From BOKV01 sp041397525 (GTDB taxonomy: Bacteria > Pseudomonadota > Alphaproteobacteria > Rhizobiales > Rhizobiaceae), in NCBI GenBank assembly GCA_041397525.1, contig JAWKWL010000006.1:62001-126000 (forward strand): a stretch of 64,000 bases of DNA. The letters are read 5' to 3'. Below are positions 25,664-33,987 of this stretch, in pieces. The translations under genes were made by a program, and so were the position numbers. Under the pieces are notes generated by a model, which was not told the origin of the DNA, searched no databases, and was given only the letters and a program-made list of their open reading frames with translations. Position 1 is the stretch's first letter. Each line of letters begins with the position of its first letter.

Positions 25664-26385
25664 ATGATGTAGAGCCCCAACAATAGAAGTGCGGCAAAGA
25701 AATAGCGCCGAAATCCAGCCTCCGACAGACTGCGCCGCAGTCTCTGTCCCAACCACATTCCAATCAGCGCAGGAATGACAGCAATGACCGAGGCAATCGC
25801 CAGTGTAGCGTTCATGTATGGTGTGTCGAACAGCGCCGCGCCCAGTCCAAGCGTGGAAATGGCAAACAACAGTCCCATCGCCTGGATCAGCATGTCCCGT
25901 GGCAGGCCTATTGCCTGAAGATACGTCACTCCGGGGACAGCGAACGATCCGGTCATGCCCGTCAGTACGCCATTGACCAATCCGGCCGCAATACCGGTGG
26001 CGGTTTCACGGTGTGGCGGCACCCTCAGCCGAAAGCCGGCCATGTTTATCAGTGCATAAATGACCAGGAGGACGCCCAGCATGGCTGTCAGAACCTCCAG
26101 GTCGACTAGATCCAGTGCCATCGATCCGATCCAGACAGTGGCCCCCGCCATGACCAAAAACGGCCAAATCCGTGCGATGATCGGCAATGCATGGCCGCCT
26201 GACAAAGCTTGCGAAACATTGGTGACAAGTGACGGCGCGATCAGCAAAGCCATTGCAGTCGGCAAATCGTATGCTACCGCCAGCAAGGCCAGGCTGACCG
26301 TCGGCAAGCCAAGCCCGACGACACCTTTGACGATCCCTGCCAGCAGGAATACGCCCAAAATCGCGATAGAGAATTCCAAATCCAT
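25645..26385 (-). CDS. TauE/SafE family sulfite/anion exporter
   Basis: A 246-residue membrane protein with about eight helices and the family's two half-repeats: GIVKGVVGLGLPTVSLALL near residues 13-31 and AAGLVNGVLTGMTGSFAVPGVTYLQAIG near 135-162 (split). The ATG at 26385 places the first helix directly at the N-terminus. Family members export sulfite, sulfoacetate or related anions. It is divergent from a LysR regulator. It could remove sulfite made by the sulfolactate lyase encoded at 29.4-30.9 kb, but distance makes that only a suggestion. Confidence 0.85.
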   Translation of the reverse strand: MDLEFSIAILGVFLLAGIVKGVVGLGLPTVSLALLAVAYDLPTAMALLIAPSLVTNVSQALSGGHALPIIARIWPFLVMAGATVWIGSMALDLVDLEVLTAMLGVLLVIYALINMAGFRLRVPPHRETATGIAAGLVNGVLTGMTGSFAVPGVTYLQAIGLPRDMLIQAMGLLFAISTLGLGAALFDTPYMNATLAIASVIAVIPALIGMWLGQRLRRSLSEAGFRRYFFAALLLLGLYIIYGAIS

Positions 26386-26574
26386 CCTGTTTCCCCAAAC
26401 GTGCAATTGGTCCTGATCAAACAGACTCCATTTTTCGTGGTTGATGGGCAAAGGTGAACAGGTAGCAATAAGCCAAACCGGCAAATACACAATGAATTCA
26501 ATAATCGAGCTCCACCAGACCCTGTGCAGGGCTTTTAGATCGCCGGGTCGCCAGCCAATTGCAGGGAAACGAAG
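26386..26574. promoter_or_regulatory. Divergent promoter region TauE-like/LysR
   Basis: A 189-bp gap between divergent genes, the usual layout for a LysR regulator and its target. No clear long dyad could be picked by eye, so no operator is assigned. Confidence 0.45.
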
Positions 26575-27471
26575 ATGGACCTGAACCAGATCAAGTACTT
26601 TCTCAATCTTGCAGATACCCTGAATTTCACGAAGGCGGCTCGCCTGAGCGGCATATCACAGCCCAGCCTGACGCGATCGATCCAGCGCCTTGAAGACGAA
26701 CTTGGGGGGCCACTTGTCTATCGTGACGGCAAGGATACGCGCTTGACGGCACTTGGCCGTGAAATGCAGGTCGAGTTCATGCGGATCGACCAGGTGTTTT
26801 CCAACATTCACGAGTTGGCGGAAAACTCCGTCAAGGGAAGGCAGAAAACACTCCAGATCGGCGTGGGTTCCACAGTGGCTCCGGTGGCGATTGCGCCGTT
26901 CTGGGCATATGTGATGGAGCAGTTACCCGGAGTCGGACTGGTCATCCATCCCATGCTGCCTGAAGAAGGCGAAACGGAAGTTCTCTCGGGAAAATACGAC
27001 ATGTGTGTTCTTGGCGGTCGGCCAAAGGAGAACTTCAAGCTCACGATCAGAACACTGTACAGCGAGGCGTTGATGCTTGCCGTAGCCAGGGAACACCCGC
27101 TCGCAACGCAGAATAGCATCAAGCCGGAGCAGCTTGCGGATCAGACCTATCTTGACCGTTTGCATTGCGAATTCCGCTCACAATTGATCCGGCATTTCAT
27201 GGACCGCAATATCGTGATGCGTCCGCGTATTCAGTCGGAACGGGAGGACTGGATCCAGCAGCTGGTAGCAGAGGGCGTGGGCGTATGCAGCCTACCGGAG
27301 CGTTCACGAATCGTGGAAGGCATCGTTCTGAGGCCAGTCGATGGCCTGGCCCTCACCCGCGATGTGACGTTGGTGGCGATATCGGGATCCGGCAATCCCA
27401 GGGAAGTTCGCCAGATAATGGAAATGGCCAAGAACTTTGCCTGGCAAGACCCGGATCGCCGGAAAGGCTGA
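26575..27471 (+). CDS. LysR-family transcriptional regulator
   Basis: A 298-residue regulator. The winged helix-turn-helix is MDLNQIKYFLNLADTLNFTKAARLSGISQPSLTRSI (split, residues 1-36), followed by the linker helix and an effector domain (about 90-290). It is divergent from the TauE/SafE gene at 26385, which it probably controls. Effector unknown. Confidence 0.9.
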   Translation: MDLNQIKYFLNLADTLNFTKAARLSGISQPSLTRSIQRLEDELGGPLVYRDGKDTRLTALGREMQVEFMRIDQVFSNIHELAENSVKGRQKTLQIGVGSTVAPVAIAPFWAYVMEQLPGVGLVIHPMLPEEGETEVLSGKYDMCVLGGRPKENFKLTIRTLYSEALMLAVAREHPLATQNSIKPEQLADQTYLDRLHCEFRSQLIRHFMDRNIVMRPRIQSEREDWIQQLVAEGVGVCSLPERSRIVEGIVLRPVDGLALTRDVTLVAISGSGNPREVRQIMEMAKNFAWQDPDRRKG

Positions 27472-27562
27472 TGCTACCGCCATGAATTGAAATTATAGCC
27501 ACTGTCTATTGGCCATTTCGTGCTTCCTGCACCACATTGGGTACAACGAAAGGAGGCGGACA

Positions 27563-28006
27563 ATGAGATATGCAAAAACAAACGAAGCCATTTCCCGTCT
27601 TACTACCGAGCAATATCGCGTAACGCAGCAAAGCGGTACCGAACGCCCCCATACCGGGGAATACGATAATCATTTCGAGCCCGGGATCTATGTAGACATC
27701 GTTTCCGGAGAGCCGCTCTTCGCTTCATCCAGCAAGTTTCATTCGGGTTGCGGATGGCCTTCATTCTCGAAGCCGATCGTCAAGGCGAATATCAACGAGA
27801 TTCTGGATCACTCTCACGGCATGGTCCGAATGGAAGTGCGTTCAACACATGGTGACAGCCATTTGGGACATGTTTTCACGGATGGTCCTGAAGACATGGG
27901 CGGCCTGCGCTACTGCATCAATTCTGCCTCGCTGCGTTTCGTTCCGAAAGCGGAAATGGAAGCCGAAGGTTATGGTGAATATGTCGATCAAGTGGAGGAC
28001 AAGTGA
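27563..28006 (+). CDS. msrB: Peptide methionine-(R)-S-oxide reductase MsrB
   Basis: A 147-residue enzyme that reduces the R form of methionine sulfoxide in proteins. Marks are KFHSGCGWPSF (about 63-73), HLGHVFTDGP (about 98-107) and the catalytic cysteine in RYCINSAS. The zinc-binding CxxC pairs of many MsrBs are absent (VSGEPLFAS stands where CxxC would be), so this is the zinc-free type. AAAGGAGGCGGACA precedes the ATG at 27563. It is followed by msrA after one base. Confidence 0.93.
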   Translation: MRYAKTNEAISRLTTEQYRVTQQSGTERPHTGEYDNHFEPGIYVDIVSGEPLFASSSKFHSGCGWPSFSKPIVKANINEILDHSHGMVRMEVRSTHGDSHLGHVFTDGPEDMGGLRYCINSASLRFVPKAEMEAEGYGEYVDQVEDK

Positions 28007-28007
28007 C

Positions 28008-28514
28008 ATGACTGAACGCGCAATTCTGGCTGGTGGCTGCTTCTGGGGTATGCAGGACCTGATACGCAAGTTGCCCGGAGTGGAAAAAACCCGCGTTGGC
28101 TATACGGGTGGCGATGTGAAGAACGCCACCTATCGCAACCACGGAACACATGCGGAAGGTATCGAGATCGTATTTGATCCCGGCAAGATCACTTTCCGGC
28201 AGTTGCTGGAGTTCTTTTTCCAGATCCACGATCCGACCACAATGAACCGCCAGGGCAATGATATGGGTACAAGCTACCGCTCTGGCATCTACTACACCTC
28301 AGAGGAACAGAAGTTGATTGCAGAAGACACGATTGCCGATGTTGATGCTTCCGGCATCTGGCCTGGCAAGGTTGTCACCGAAGTGAAACCCGTTGGCGAT
28401 TTCTGGGAGGCGGAACCCGAGCACCAGGATTACCTGGAACGGATACCGAATGGCTATACCTGCCATTTCCCTCGCGCCAACTGGGTACTGCCGAAGCGTC
28501 AGGCTGCAGAATAA
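28008..28514 (+). CDS. msrA: Peptide methionine-(S)-S-oxide reductase MsrA
   Basis: A 168-residue enzyme for the S form of methionine sulfoxide. The active site GGCFWGMQ is at about residues 9-16, with RVGYTGGD, HAEGIEIVFDP and GNDMGTSYRSGIYY downstream. The ATG overlaps the end region of msrB with one base between stop and start, so both are translated together. No signal peptide: cytoplasmic. Confidence 0.95.
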   Translation: MTERAILAGGCFWGMQDLIRKLPGVEKTRVGYTGGDVKNATYRNHGTHAEGIEIVFDPGKITFRQLLEFFFQIHDPTTMNRQGNDMGTSYRSGIYYTSEEQKLIAEDTIADVDASGIWPGKVVTEVKPVGDFWEAEPEHQDYLERIPNGYTCHFPRANWVLPKRQAAE

Positions 28515-28617
28515 GGCACTTTCGCCCATCCGTTACAGCAATAGCCGGGTCCCCACAGGACCCGGAGCGCGGAAATGCGTACCTCGCTTGCCTGAAAACT
28601 CATTGAAAGGAACTCGA

Positions 28618-29118
28618 ATGCAATTCGGAGGACTTCACACCAAGGCACCCGAACTTCGGGTCGCCGACTGGATCGACGCCAGCGGTGCGCCCATGAACAA
28701 GCCCGTGCGCCTGGCAGATTTGGGCGATGGCTACAAGATTATCTATGCGTTTCAGCACTGGTGCCCCGGCTGCCACTCTCGCGGATTTCCGACGCTGAAG
28801 TACCTGTACGAGAACCTGAAGGACAAGGGTTTCAGCTTCGCGGTTATCCAGACTGTTTTCGAGGGAGGCAATGTCAATACCTTCGACAAGCTGGCCGTCA
28901 ATCAGGAACAGTACTGTTTGAAAATCCCCTTCGGGCACGACACACCGCCCGACGGTGAACGCTATCCCACCTTCATGGAAGATTACCGCAGCGCGGGCAC
29001 GCCGTGGTTCACGGTGATCGACCCCACGGGGACTGTGGTCTATGCCGATTTCCGGCTGGACGCGGCGCGTTTTTTGAAGGCGCTCGGGGCCGAAAACGCC
29101 GAGCTTGAACGCGGCTGA
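28618..29118 (+). CDS. Thioredoxin-like (AhpC/TSA-type) protein
   Basis: A 166-residue protein with a thioredoxin fold. The redox pair is in HWCPGCHSRGFPTL (about residues 42-55), preceded by IIYAFQ and followed by GTPWFTVIDPTGTVVY with a likely cis-Pro. GAAAGGAACTCGA precedes the ATG at 28618. No signal peptide. Its position 103 bp after msrBA suggests that it supplies electrons for Msr turnover or is a peroxidase of the same response. Confidence 0.82.
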   Translation: MQFGGLHTKAPELRVADWIDASGAPMNKPVRLADLGDGYKIIYAFQHWCPGCHSRGFPTLKYLYENLKDKGFSFAVIQTVFEGGNVNTFDKLAVNQEQYCLKIPFGHDTPPDGERYPTFMEDYRSAGTPWFTVIDPTGTVVYADFRLDAARFLKALGAENAELERG

Positions 29119-29123
29119 CGTCA

Positions 29124-29157
29124 ACAACCGGCGGCGGGGTATCCTGCCGCCGGGTTG
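29124..29157 (+). terminator. Stem-loop after the msr/thioredoxin-like genes
   Basis: CAACCGGCGGC pairs with GCCGCCGGGTTG (one bulged base) around a short loop, 5 bp after the stop codon. There is no long T-run, so termination may be partial. Confidence 0.55.
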
Positions 29158-29354
29158 ACACCGATGCCCTGCGGGTTCTCCCCCCAGCTTGGCGACGGGC
29201 GCTGGGTCGCACACAGGAGCCATCGTTCAGCCGAAGCCACCCCTTAGGAATAACGGCACCAAGTAACATTGTGCTGCTGGGCGGCTGTCGCAAGTGGTGC
29301 AGCCAAGCCGCTGTGATTGCACGGCCCTACCCAATGCCCGAAGTCGGAACCAAC

Positions 29355-29378
29355 GACCGGCAACGCGGGTTGCCGGTC
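29355..29378 (-). terminator. Stem-loop after suyB
   Basis: A perfect 10-bp stem GACCGGCAAC/GTTGCCGGTC with a 4-base loop lies 11 bp after the suyB stop on the minus strand. It probably marks the end of the DHPS operon, although no T-run follows. Confidence 0.6.
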
Positions 29379-29389
29379 GCATGGGATTG

Positions 29390-30571
29390 TCAGGCGCTGC
29401 GATAGAGCTTCGTCATCGAGAACTCGCGGTGCCCCAGTGCCTCGGAAGCGGTATTGCGACCGTTGGCGGTACGGCGAATCATCTCGATCAGCTCATCGCC
29501 TGCCTCGTCGATCGTCATTTCACGACGCAAGATGCCGGAAACATCCACGTCGACATGTTCGCTCATGGTGCGAACCGTACGCGGATTGGCGGTGATCTTC
29601 ACCACCGGGACAATCGGATTGCCGATCACATTGCCCTGACCCGTCGGGAAGGTATGGATCACATATCCGCCTGCTGCCATCAGCGTCACGCATTCGGCTG
29701 CAGCGGATGAGGAATCCATGAAGTACAGTCCCTTGCCGGACTGCGGAGCTTCAGCAGGACCCAGAATGTCGATATATTTCGAAGTCCGGCCGATCTTTTC
29801 CAGATTGCCAAGCGCCTTTTCCTCAATGGTGGTGAGCCCGCCCTCGATATTGCCCTTGGTCGGCTGGCTGTCGGAGAGGTCATCGGTCTGGTGGGCGAAG
29901 ATCACTTCGTCCTGATAGGCCTTCCACATCTTGTACCAGCGCTCGCCTACTTCCTCATTGATGGCGCGTGACTTGCAGATGTGCTCGGCACCGGTGATCT
30001 CGGAGGTTTCGCCGAAGCAGCCATAGATGCCTTCAGGCAGAAGCTTGTCATACATGTTGCCAACCGTCGGGCAGGAGCCAAGCCCGGTTGTGGTATCGCT
30101 TTCTCCGCATTTGGTCGAAATCCACAATTCCGACATCGCGCATTCCTCGCGCTGAAGCTCGGAAGCGAAATGGACAAATTCCTTCGCCTTGCGGGAAGCA
30201 TTCATGATGGTCTTCAGATCGCCATTCTGCTCGATGGAGAAGCCGGCAACCGGCTTGCCAGTTGCAGCAATCCCGTCAACCACGCGCTGGGTCCAGCCCG
30301 GCTCGATGCCGATCACCACGCAGGCAGCGACATTCGGATTGGCACCGGTGCCGATGATGGTGCGGAAAAACACCTCCAGGTCTTCGCCGAACTGCAGGCG
30401 GCCATAGGCATGGGGTACCGCGAGCGTTCCCTTGATATTGTTTGCGACAGCCTCGCAAGCGGCATTGGAAATGTCATCGAGCGGCAGGATCAGAACGTGG
30501 TTTCGCACACCCACACGGCCGTTTTCGCGCCGATAGCCCTGGATGGTAATGTTGGAATATTTGGTAGCCAT
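29390..30571 (-). CDS. suyB: (R)-sulfolactate sulfo-lyase large subunit SuyB
   Basis: A 393-residue member of the UxaA/altronate dehydratase superfamily. With SuyA it splits (R)-sulfolactate into pyruvate and sulfite. Visible segments are GYRRENGRVGVRNHVLILPLDD (split), IGTGANPNVAACVVIGIEPGW, TKCGESDTTTGLGSCPTVG (conserved cysteines, likely metal/Fe-S site) and HTFPTGQGNVIGNPIVPVVKI. The ATG at 30571 is preferred over 30580 because AAGGA lies 9 bases before it. It starts 12 bp after suyA. The neighbouring hpsN-type gene distinguishes it from altronate dehydratase. Confidence 0.88.
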   Translation of the reverse strand: MATKYSNITIQGYRRENGRVGVRNHVLILPLDDISNAACEAVANNIKGTLAVPHAYGRLQFGEDLEVFFRTIIGTGANPNVAACVVIGIEPGWTQRVVDGIAATGKPVAGFSIEQNGDLKTIMNASRKAKEFVHFASELQREECAMSELWISTKCGESDTTTGLGSCPTVGNMYDKLLPEGIYGCFGETSEITGAEHICKSRAINEEVGERWYKMWKAYQDEVIFAHQTDDLSDSQPTKGNIEGGLTTIEEKALGNLEKIGRTSKYIDILGPAEAPQSGKGLYFMDSSSAAAECVTLMAAGGYVIHTFPTGQGNVIGNPIVPVVKITANPRTVRTMSEHVDVDVSGILRREMTIDEAGDELIEMIRRTANGRNTASEALGHREFSMTKLYRSA

Positions 30572-30583
30572 GTTTCTCATTCC

Positions 30584-30874
30584 TTACCAGCGCTTGGTTT
30601 TGAGGTTGTGGGTGTGGACGTGTTCGCCCTTTGCAACATCAGCGATGAACTTCCCGATGTCCTCGCCATACTTGATGGCGGTATCGCCGGACTTGATGTC
30701 CTTCAGCGCGATCTTGTGACCGATGGGTACGTCAGCGCCGGCAGCAAGGCGGAATGTGGAATTGTCGTGGGTGATGCAGCACAGCATGTCGGTGCCGGCT
30801 TTCAGGTTCTCGATGACGACAACGCCGACATTGTCGACCTTCTCGTGAACGAGCAGATGGGGAATTTCAACCAT
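30584..30874 (-). CDS. suyA: (R)-sulfolactate sulfo-lyase small subunit SuyA
   Basis: A 96-residue SAF-domain protein, the small partner of SuyB. IGHKIALKDIKSGDTAIKYGE is the conserved stretch (about 51-71, split) shared with altronate dehydratase small domains. In altronate dehydratases the two parts are fused or split; separate genes in the order suyA-suyB with hps genes upstream match the sulfolactate lyase. AAAGGA stands 7 bases before the ATG. Confidence 0.88.
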   Translation of the reverse strand: MVEIPHLLVHEKVDNVGVVVIENLKAGTDMLCCITHDNSTFRLAAGADVPIGHKIALKDIKSGDTAIKYGEDIGKFIADVAKGEHVHTHNLKTKRW

Positions 30875-30886
30875 CGTGATGTCCTT

Positions 30887-31882
30887 TCATGGATTTGGTT
30901 TGAGAATGATTTTTGGCGCGTTCACCGCACCGGATTTGAGATCCGCAAAAGCCTGCGCTCCTTCTTCAAGTGATCGCAGCTCGATCCAGTCGAGTGCACC
31001 AAGGCGTTGGTCGAAGATGGCTGCCGCAGTCTCGCGGAAGTCCTCCATCGTGTAGGTATAGGTGCCGATAAAGGTGACTTCCTGGAGCGTCATGCGGCGG
31101 ATGTTGAGACCGCCAGTCGCCTCACCAAGGCCGATATGAATGATGACACCACCGGGATTTACCAGTTCCGAGGCGTTGTCGCGGGTGGCGGCAAAGCCCA
31201 CGGCATCCACAACGATGTCGGGGGTTGATGCACCCGCTTCGGCCGCGCTTGCCAGCACCGGCAAGCCGAGCTTTTCCTGCACATAGGCCCGCCTGCTCGC
31301 ATTTGGCTCGACCATGATCGGCATTTCAACACCACGGGCCTTGAGCGAGAGTGCTGCGCCAACGCCAATTGCGCCCCCACCCAATACCAGCGCCCTTGCC
31401 TGACTGATCGGCTTGAACAATGCGCGCTCCGCCATCTTTACCGCGTGCCAGCCGCAGGCAATGGGTTCTGCAAGTGCTGCATGATCGAAGGAAACATGGT
31501 CGGGAACTGTCACGAGATTGCGCCAGGGGATGCGGACATATTGGGCGAAGGCACCCTCGCGCGGTGGCATGGAGATGATCTGGCGGTGCTGACACAGGTT
31601 TTCCCGGCCCGAGCGGCAGGCCTCGCATTCCATGCAGGTAACAAGCGGGTTGATCGTGATGCGCCGCCCTTCATGCGGGCCGGACACGACAATGCCTGCC
31701 CCTTCATGGCCCAGGATCAGTGGGGCGGGTCGGCGCTCGTCATGCCCCAGATAGGCATGCATGTCGGAGCCGCAAATGCCCACACTCTCGATGCGAACCA
31801 TGACTTCGGAGCCCGACGGCTCGGGAACCGCCACATCGCGCATTTCAAGGTTGTTGGGTCCGGTATAGACAAGGGCCCTCAT
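30887..31882 (-). CDS. hpsP: Zinc-dependent alcohol dehydrogenase, DHPS dehydrogenase HpsP type
   Basis: A 331-residue medium-chain dehydrogenase. Catalytic zinc ligands are in GICGSDMHA and GHEGAG, the structural zinc site is C-x2-C-x2-C-x7-C (CMECEACRSGRENLC), and the NAD(P) loop is VLGGGAIGVGAA. The ATG at 31882 overlaps the stop of the SDR gene by 4 bp. In the known hpsNOP cluster, the two extra dehydrogenases interconvert the DHPS enantiomers so that all can enter via HpsN. The letter P (rather than O) is by gene order. Confidence 0.8.
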   Translation of the reverse strand: MRALVYTGPNNLEMRDVAVPEPSGSEVMVRIESVGICGSDMHAYLGHDERRPAPLILGHEGAGIVVSGPHEGRRITINPLVTCMECEACRSGRENLCQHRQIISMPPREGAFAQYVRIPWRNLVTVPDHVSFDHAALAEPIACGWHAVKMAERALFKPISQARALVLGGGAIGVGAALSLKARGVEMPIMVEPNASRRAYVQEKLGLPVLASAAEAGASTPDIVVDAVGFAATRDNASELVNPGGVIIHIGLGEATGGLNIRRMTLQEVTFIGTYTYTMEDFRETAAAIFDQRLGALDWIELRSLEEGAQAFADLKSGAVNAPKIILKPNP

Positions 31883-32646
31883 TTTGCGGTGAACCCCCCG
31901 TCGACCATCAATATCTGGCCAGTGACAAAGGCGCTCGCATTCGAGCACAGAAACAATAGGGGACCGTCGATGTCGCGCAGTTCACCATTGCGACCAATGC
32001 AGGTCTGCGCGGCATTTCTCTCTGCGCGTGCGGGGTCAGAAAAAACGGCCTCGGTCAATTCGGTGCGGAAAAAGCCCGGGCCGATGGCATTGGCGTTGAT
32101 CCCCTGCCCGGACCAGGCTTCAGCCATAGCCCGGGTCATCTGTGCGACGCCACCCTTGCTGGCGCCATAGGCAATGCCACCCGGAAATGCCCGGAAGCTC
32201 TGCAGCGAAGCAAAATTCACGATGCGTCCCCAACCACGTTCCCGCATGGCCGGCGCGAAGGCCTGGGCAAGGAAGAACGGGGCGGAGAGATTGAGTTCAA
32301 GCGTCGTCCGCCATCCTTCGGGCGTGACATTGTCCGCCGGCTCACGGGTATTGATGCCAGCGGCGTTGACCAGAATGTCCGGCGCGCCAAACACCTCCGC
32401 CACCGCATTCGCGATGTCCGCCTGACGCTGCGGATCGGCCAGGTCCCCGGTGACGAAGGAGGCCTTGTCACCGGCATCACGCGCCCAAATCTTCAGCAGT
32501 TCGGCACGTCTGGCAACGCCGACCACGTTCGCGCCTGCCGCAAGCAGCACATCTGCCGCACGCCTGCCCAGCCCGGCGCTTGCGCCCGTTACACAGGCGG
32601 TCTTGCCGCTGAGGTCGAACATCGGTCTGATTTCAGGCGCGGACAC
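31879..32646 (-). CDS. hpsO: Short-chain dehydrogenase, DHPS dehydrogenase HpsO type
   Basis: A 255-residue SDR. The cofactor loop TGASAGLG is at about residues 20-27, NAAGIN near 93-98, the catalytic Ser in FASLQSFRAF, and Tyr-x3-Lys in YGASKGG. It starts with GTG at 32646, 7 bp after hpsN; an ATG at 32622 is the alternative. It likely oxidises or reduces the C2 position of DHPS together with the zinc enzyme. The letter O is by gene order. Confidence 0.8.
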   Translation of the reverse strand: MSAPEIRPMFDLSGKTACVTGASAGLGRRAADVLLAAGANVVGVARRAELLKIWARDAGDKASFVTGDLADPQRQADIANAVAEVFGAPDILVNAAGINTREPADNVTPEGWRTTLELNLSAPFFLAQAFAPAMRERGWGRIVNFASLQSFRAFPGGIAYGASKGGVAQMTRAMAEAWSGQGINANAIGPGFFRTELTEAVFSDPARAERNAAQTCIGRNGELRDIDGPLLFLCSNASAFVTGQILMVDGGFTAK

Positions 32647-32653
32647 GGTTTTC

Positions 32654-33973
32654 TCACATGCCGGATGTCTGGCCTGAAGTCAGGTCGAAGTCTTCGTCGG
32701 GGAAGTATTTTTTCAACCGGATATCGGCGGTACGGGCATGGCCCTCCATGCCTTCGAGGCGGGAAATGCGCGCCGTTGCTTCCGCGACTGGCTTCGCGCC
32801 TTCCCGCGTCGCCCGCTGCCAGGTGACAATCTTCATGTATTTGTGGACCGACAGGCCGCCAGTGTAATTGGCGGCCTTCGATGTCGGCAGCACATGGTTT
32901 GGCCCGGATGCCTTGTCACCAAAAGCGACGGTGGTTTCCTCGCCCAGGAAGAGCGAGCCGTAGCATTGCAGCCGCTGGTGCCACCAATCGAGGTCCTGCG
33001 CCTGGACGGTCAGGTGTTCGGGCGCATAGTCATCGGAGGTGGCAGCCATTTCCTCGCGATTGTCGCAGACAATCACTTCGGCATAGTCGCGCCATGCAGC
33101 TTCTGCATTGCGACTGTTCAACTCGGGCAAGTCGGCAATGAGGTGCGGGACAATTTCCATCACCTTGCGCGCAAGCGGTTCGTTGTCGGTGACCAGCCAG
33201 ACCGGTGAGTTGTAGCCATGTTCTGCCTGACCGACGAGGTCGGCTGCGACGATTTCAGCGTCAGCGGTCTTGTCTGCCAGGATCAGGCTGTCGGTCGGGC
33301 CCGCAAACATGTCGATACCGACACGGCCGAACAGGATGCGCTTGGCCTCGGCAACGAACTGGTTGCCGGGGCCGACCAGGATATCCGCCTTTGGAAGACC
33401 AAACAGGCCGAAAGTCATGGCGGCGATACCCTGTACCCCGCCCATGGCCAGAATGGTATCAGCACCACAAAGGTCGGCTGCATAGATGATGGCTGGGGCA
33501 ATGCCGGTGCCGGGACGCGGCGGCGAACAGGCAACAATGCTGCCGCAGCCGGCGACCTTGGCGGTTGTCACGGTCATGATCGCAGAAGCGATATGGCTGT
33601 AGCGGCCACCGGGGATGTAGCATCCCGCAGCACGCACCGGAATGGACTTCTGCCCCGCAACGAGGCCGGGAACGACTTCGATCTCGATATCCTTCAGCGT
33701 TGCCTTTTGTGCCTCGGCAAACCGTCTGACATTGGCATGGGCAAACTGGATGTCCTGCTTGAGCTTTTCTGGAACCACGGCAATTGCCGTGTCGATTTCC
33801 GCGCGCGCAAGCACGATGGCACCATCATATTGGTCAAGCTTGGCAGCATATTCCAAAGCGGCACTTTCTCCCCTGGCCTCAATATCGTCGAGCATCGACT
33901 GCACGGTACCGCGCACATCGGATGCATCGCTGGAGGGCGTCAGATTGGCCTTCTTGAGATAGTTCCGGGGCAT
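32654..33973 (-). CDS. hpsN: Sulfopropanediol 3-dehydrogenase HpsN
   Basis: A 439-residue protein of the histidinol dehydrogenase family. In HpsN clusters this enzyme oxidises (R)-DHPS in two NAD-dependent steps to (R)-sulfolactate. Family marks are PVRAAGCYIPGGRY (about 112-125), GADTILAMGGVQGIAAM, VGPGNQFVAEAKR and the zinc-site region ADLVGQAEHG. No other his gene is nearby, while suyAB, two further dehydrogenases, a TRAP importer and a LacI regulator are, so true histidinol dehydrogenase is unlikely. Confidence 0.9.
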   Translation of the reverse strand: MPRNYLKKANLTPSSDASDVRGTVQSMLDDIEARGESAALEYAAKLDQYDGAIVLARAEIDTAIAVVPEKLKQDIQFAHANVRRFAEAQKATLKDIEIEVVPGLVAGQKSIPVRAAGCYIPGGRYSHIASAIMTVTTAKVAGCGSIVACSPPRPGTGIAPAIIYAADLCGADTILAMGGVQGIAAMTFGLFGLPKADILVGPGNQFVAEAKRILFGRVGIDMFAGPTDSLILADKTADAEIVAADLVGQAEHGYNSPVWLVTDNEPLARKVMEIVPHLIADLPELNSRNAEAAWRDYAEVIVCDNREEMAATSDDYAPEHLTVQAQDLDWWHQRLQCYGSLFLGEETTVAFGDKASGPNHVLPTSKAANYTGGLSVHKYMKIVTWQRATREGAKPVAEATARISRLEGMEGHARTADIRLKKYFPDEDFDLTSGQTSGM

Positions 33974-33987
33974 TTTTGCAAAAACTC

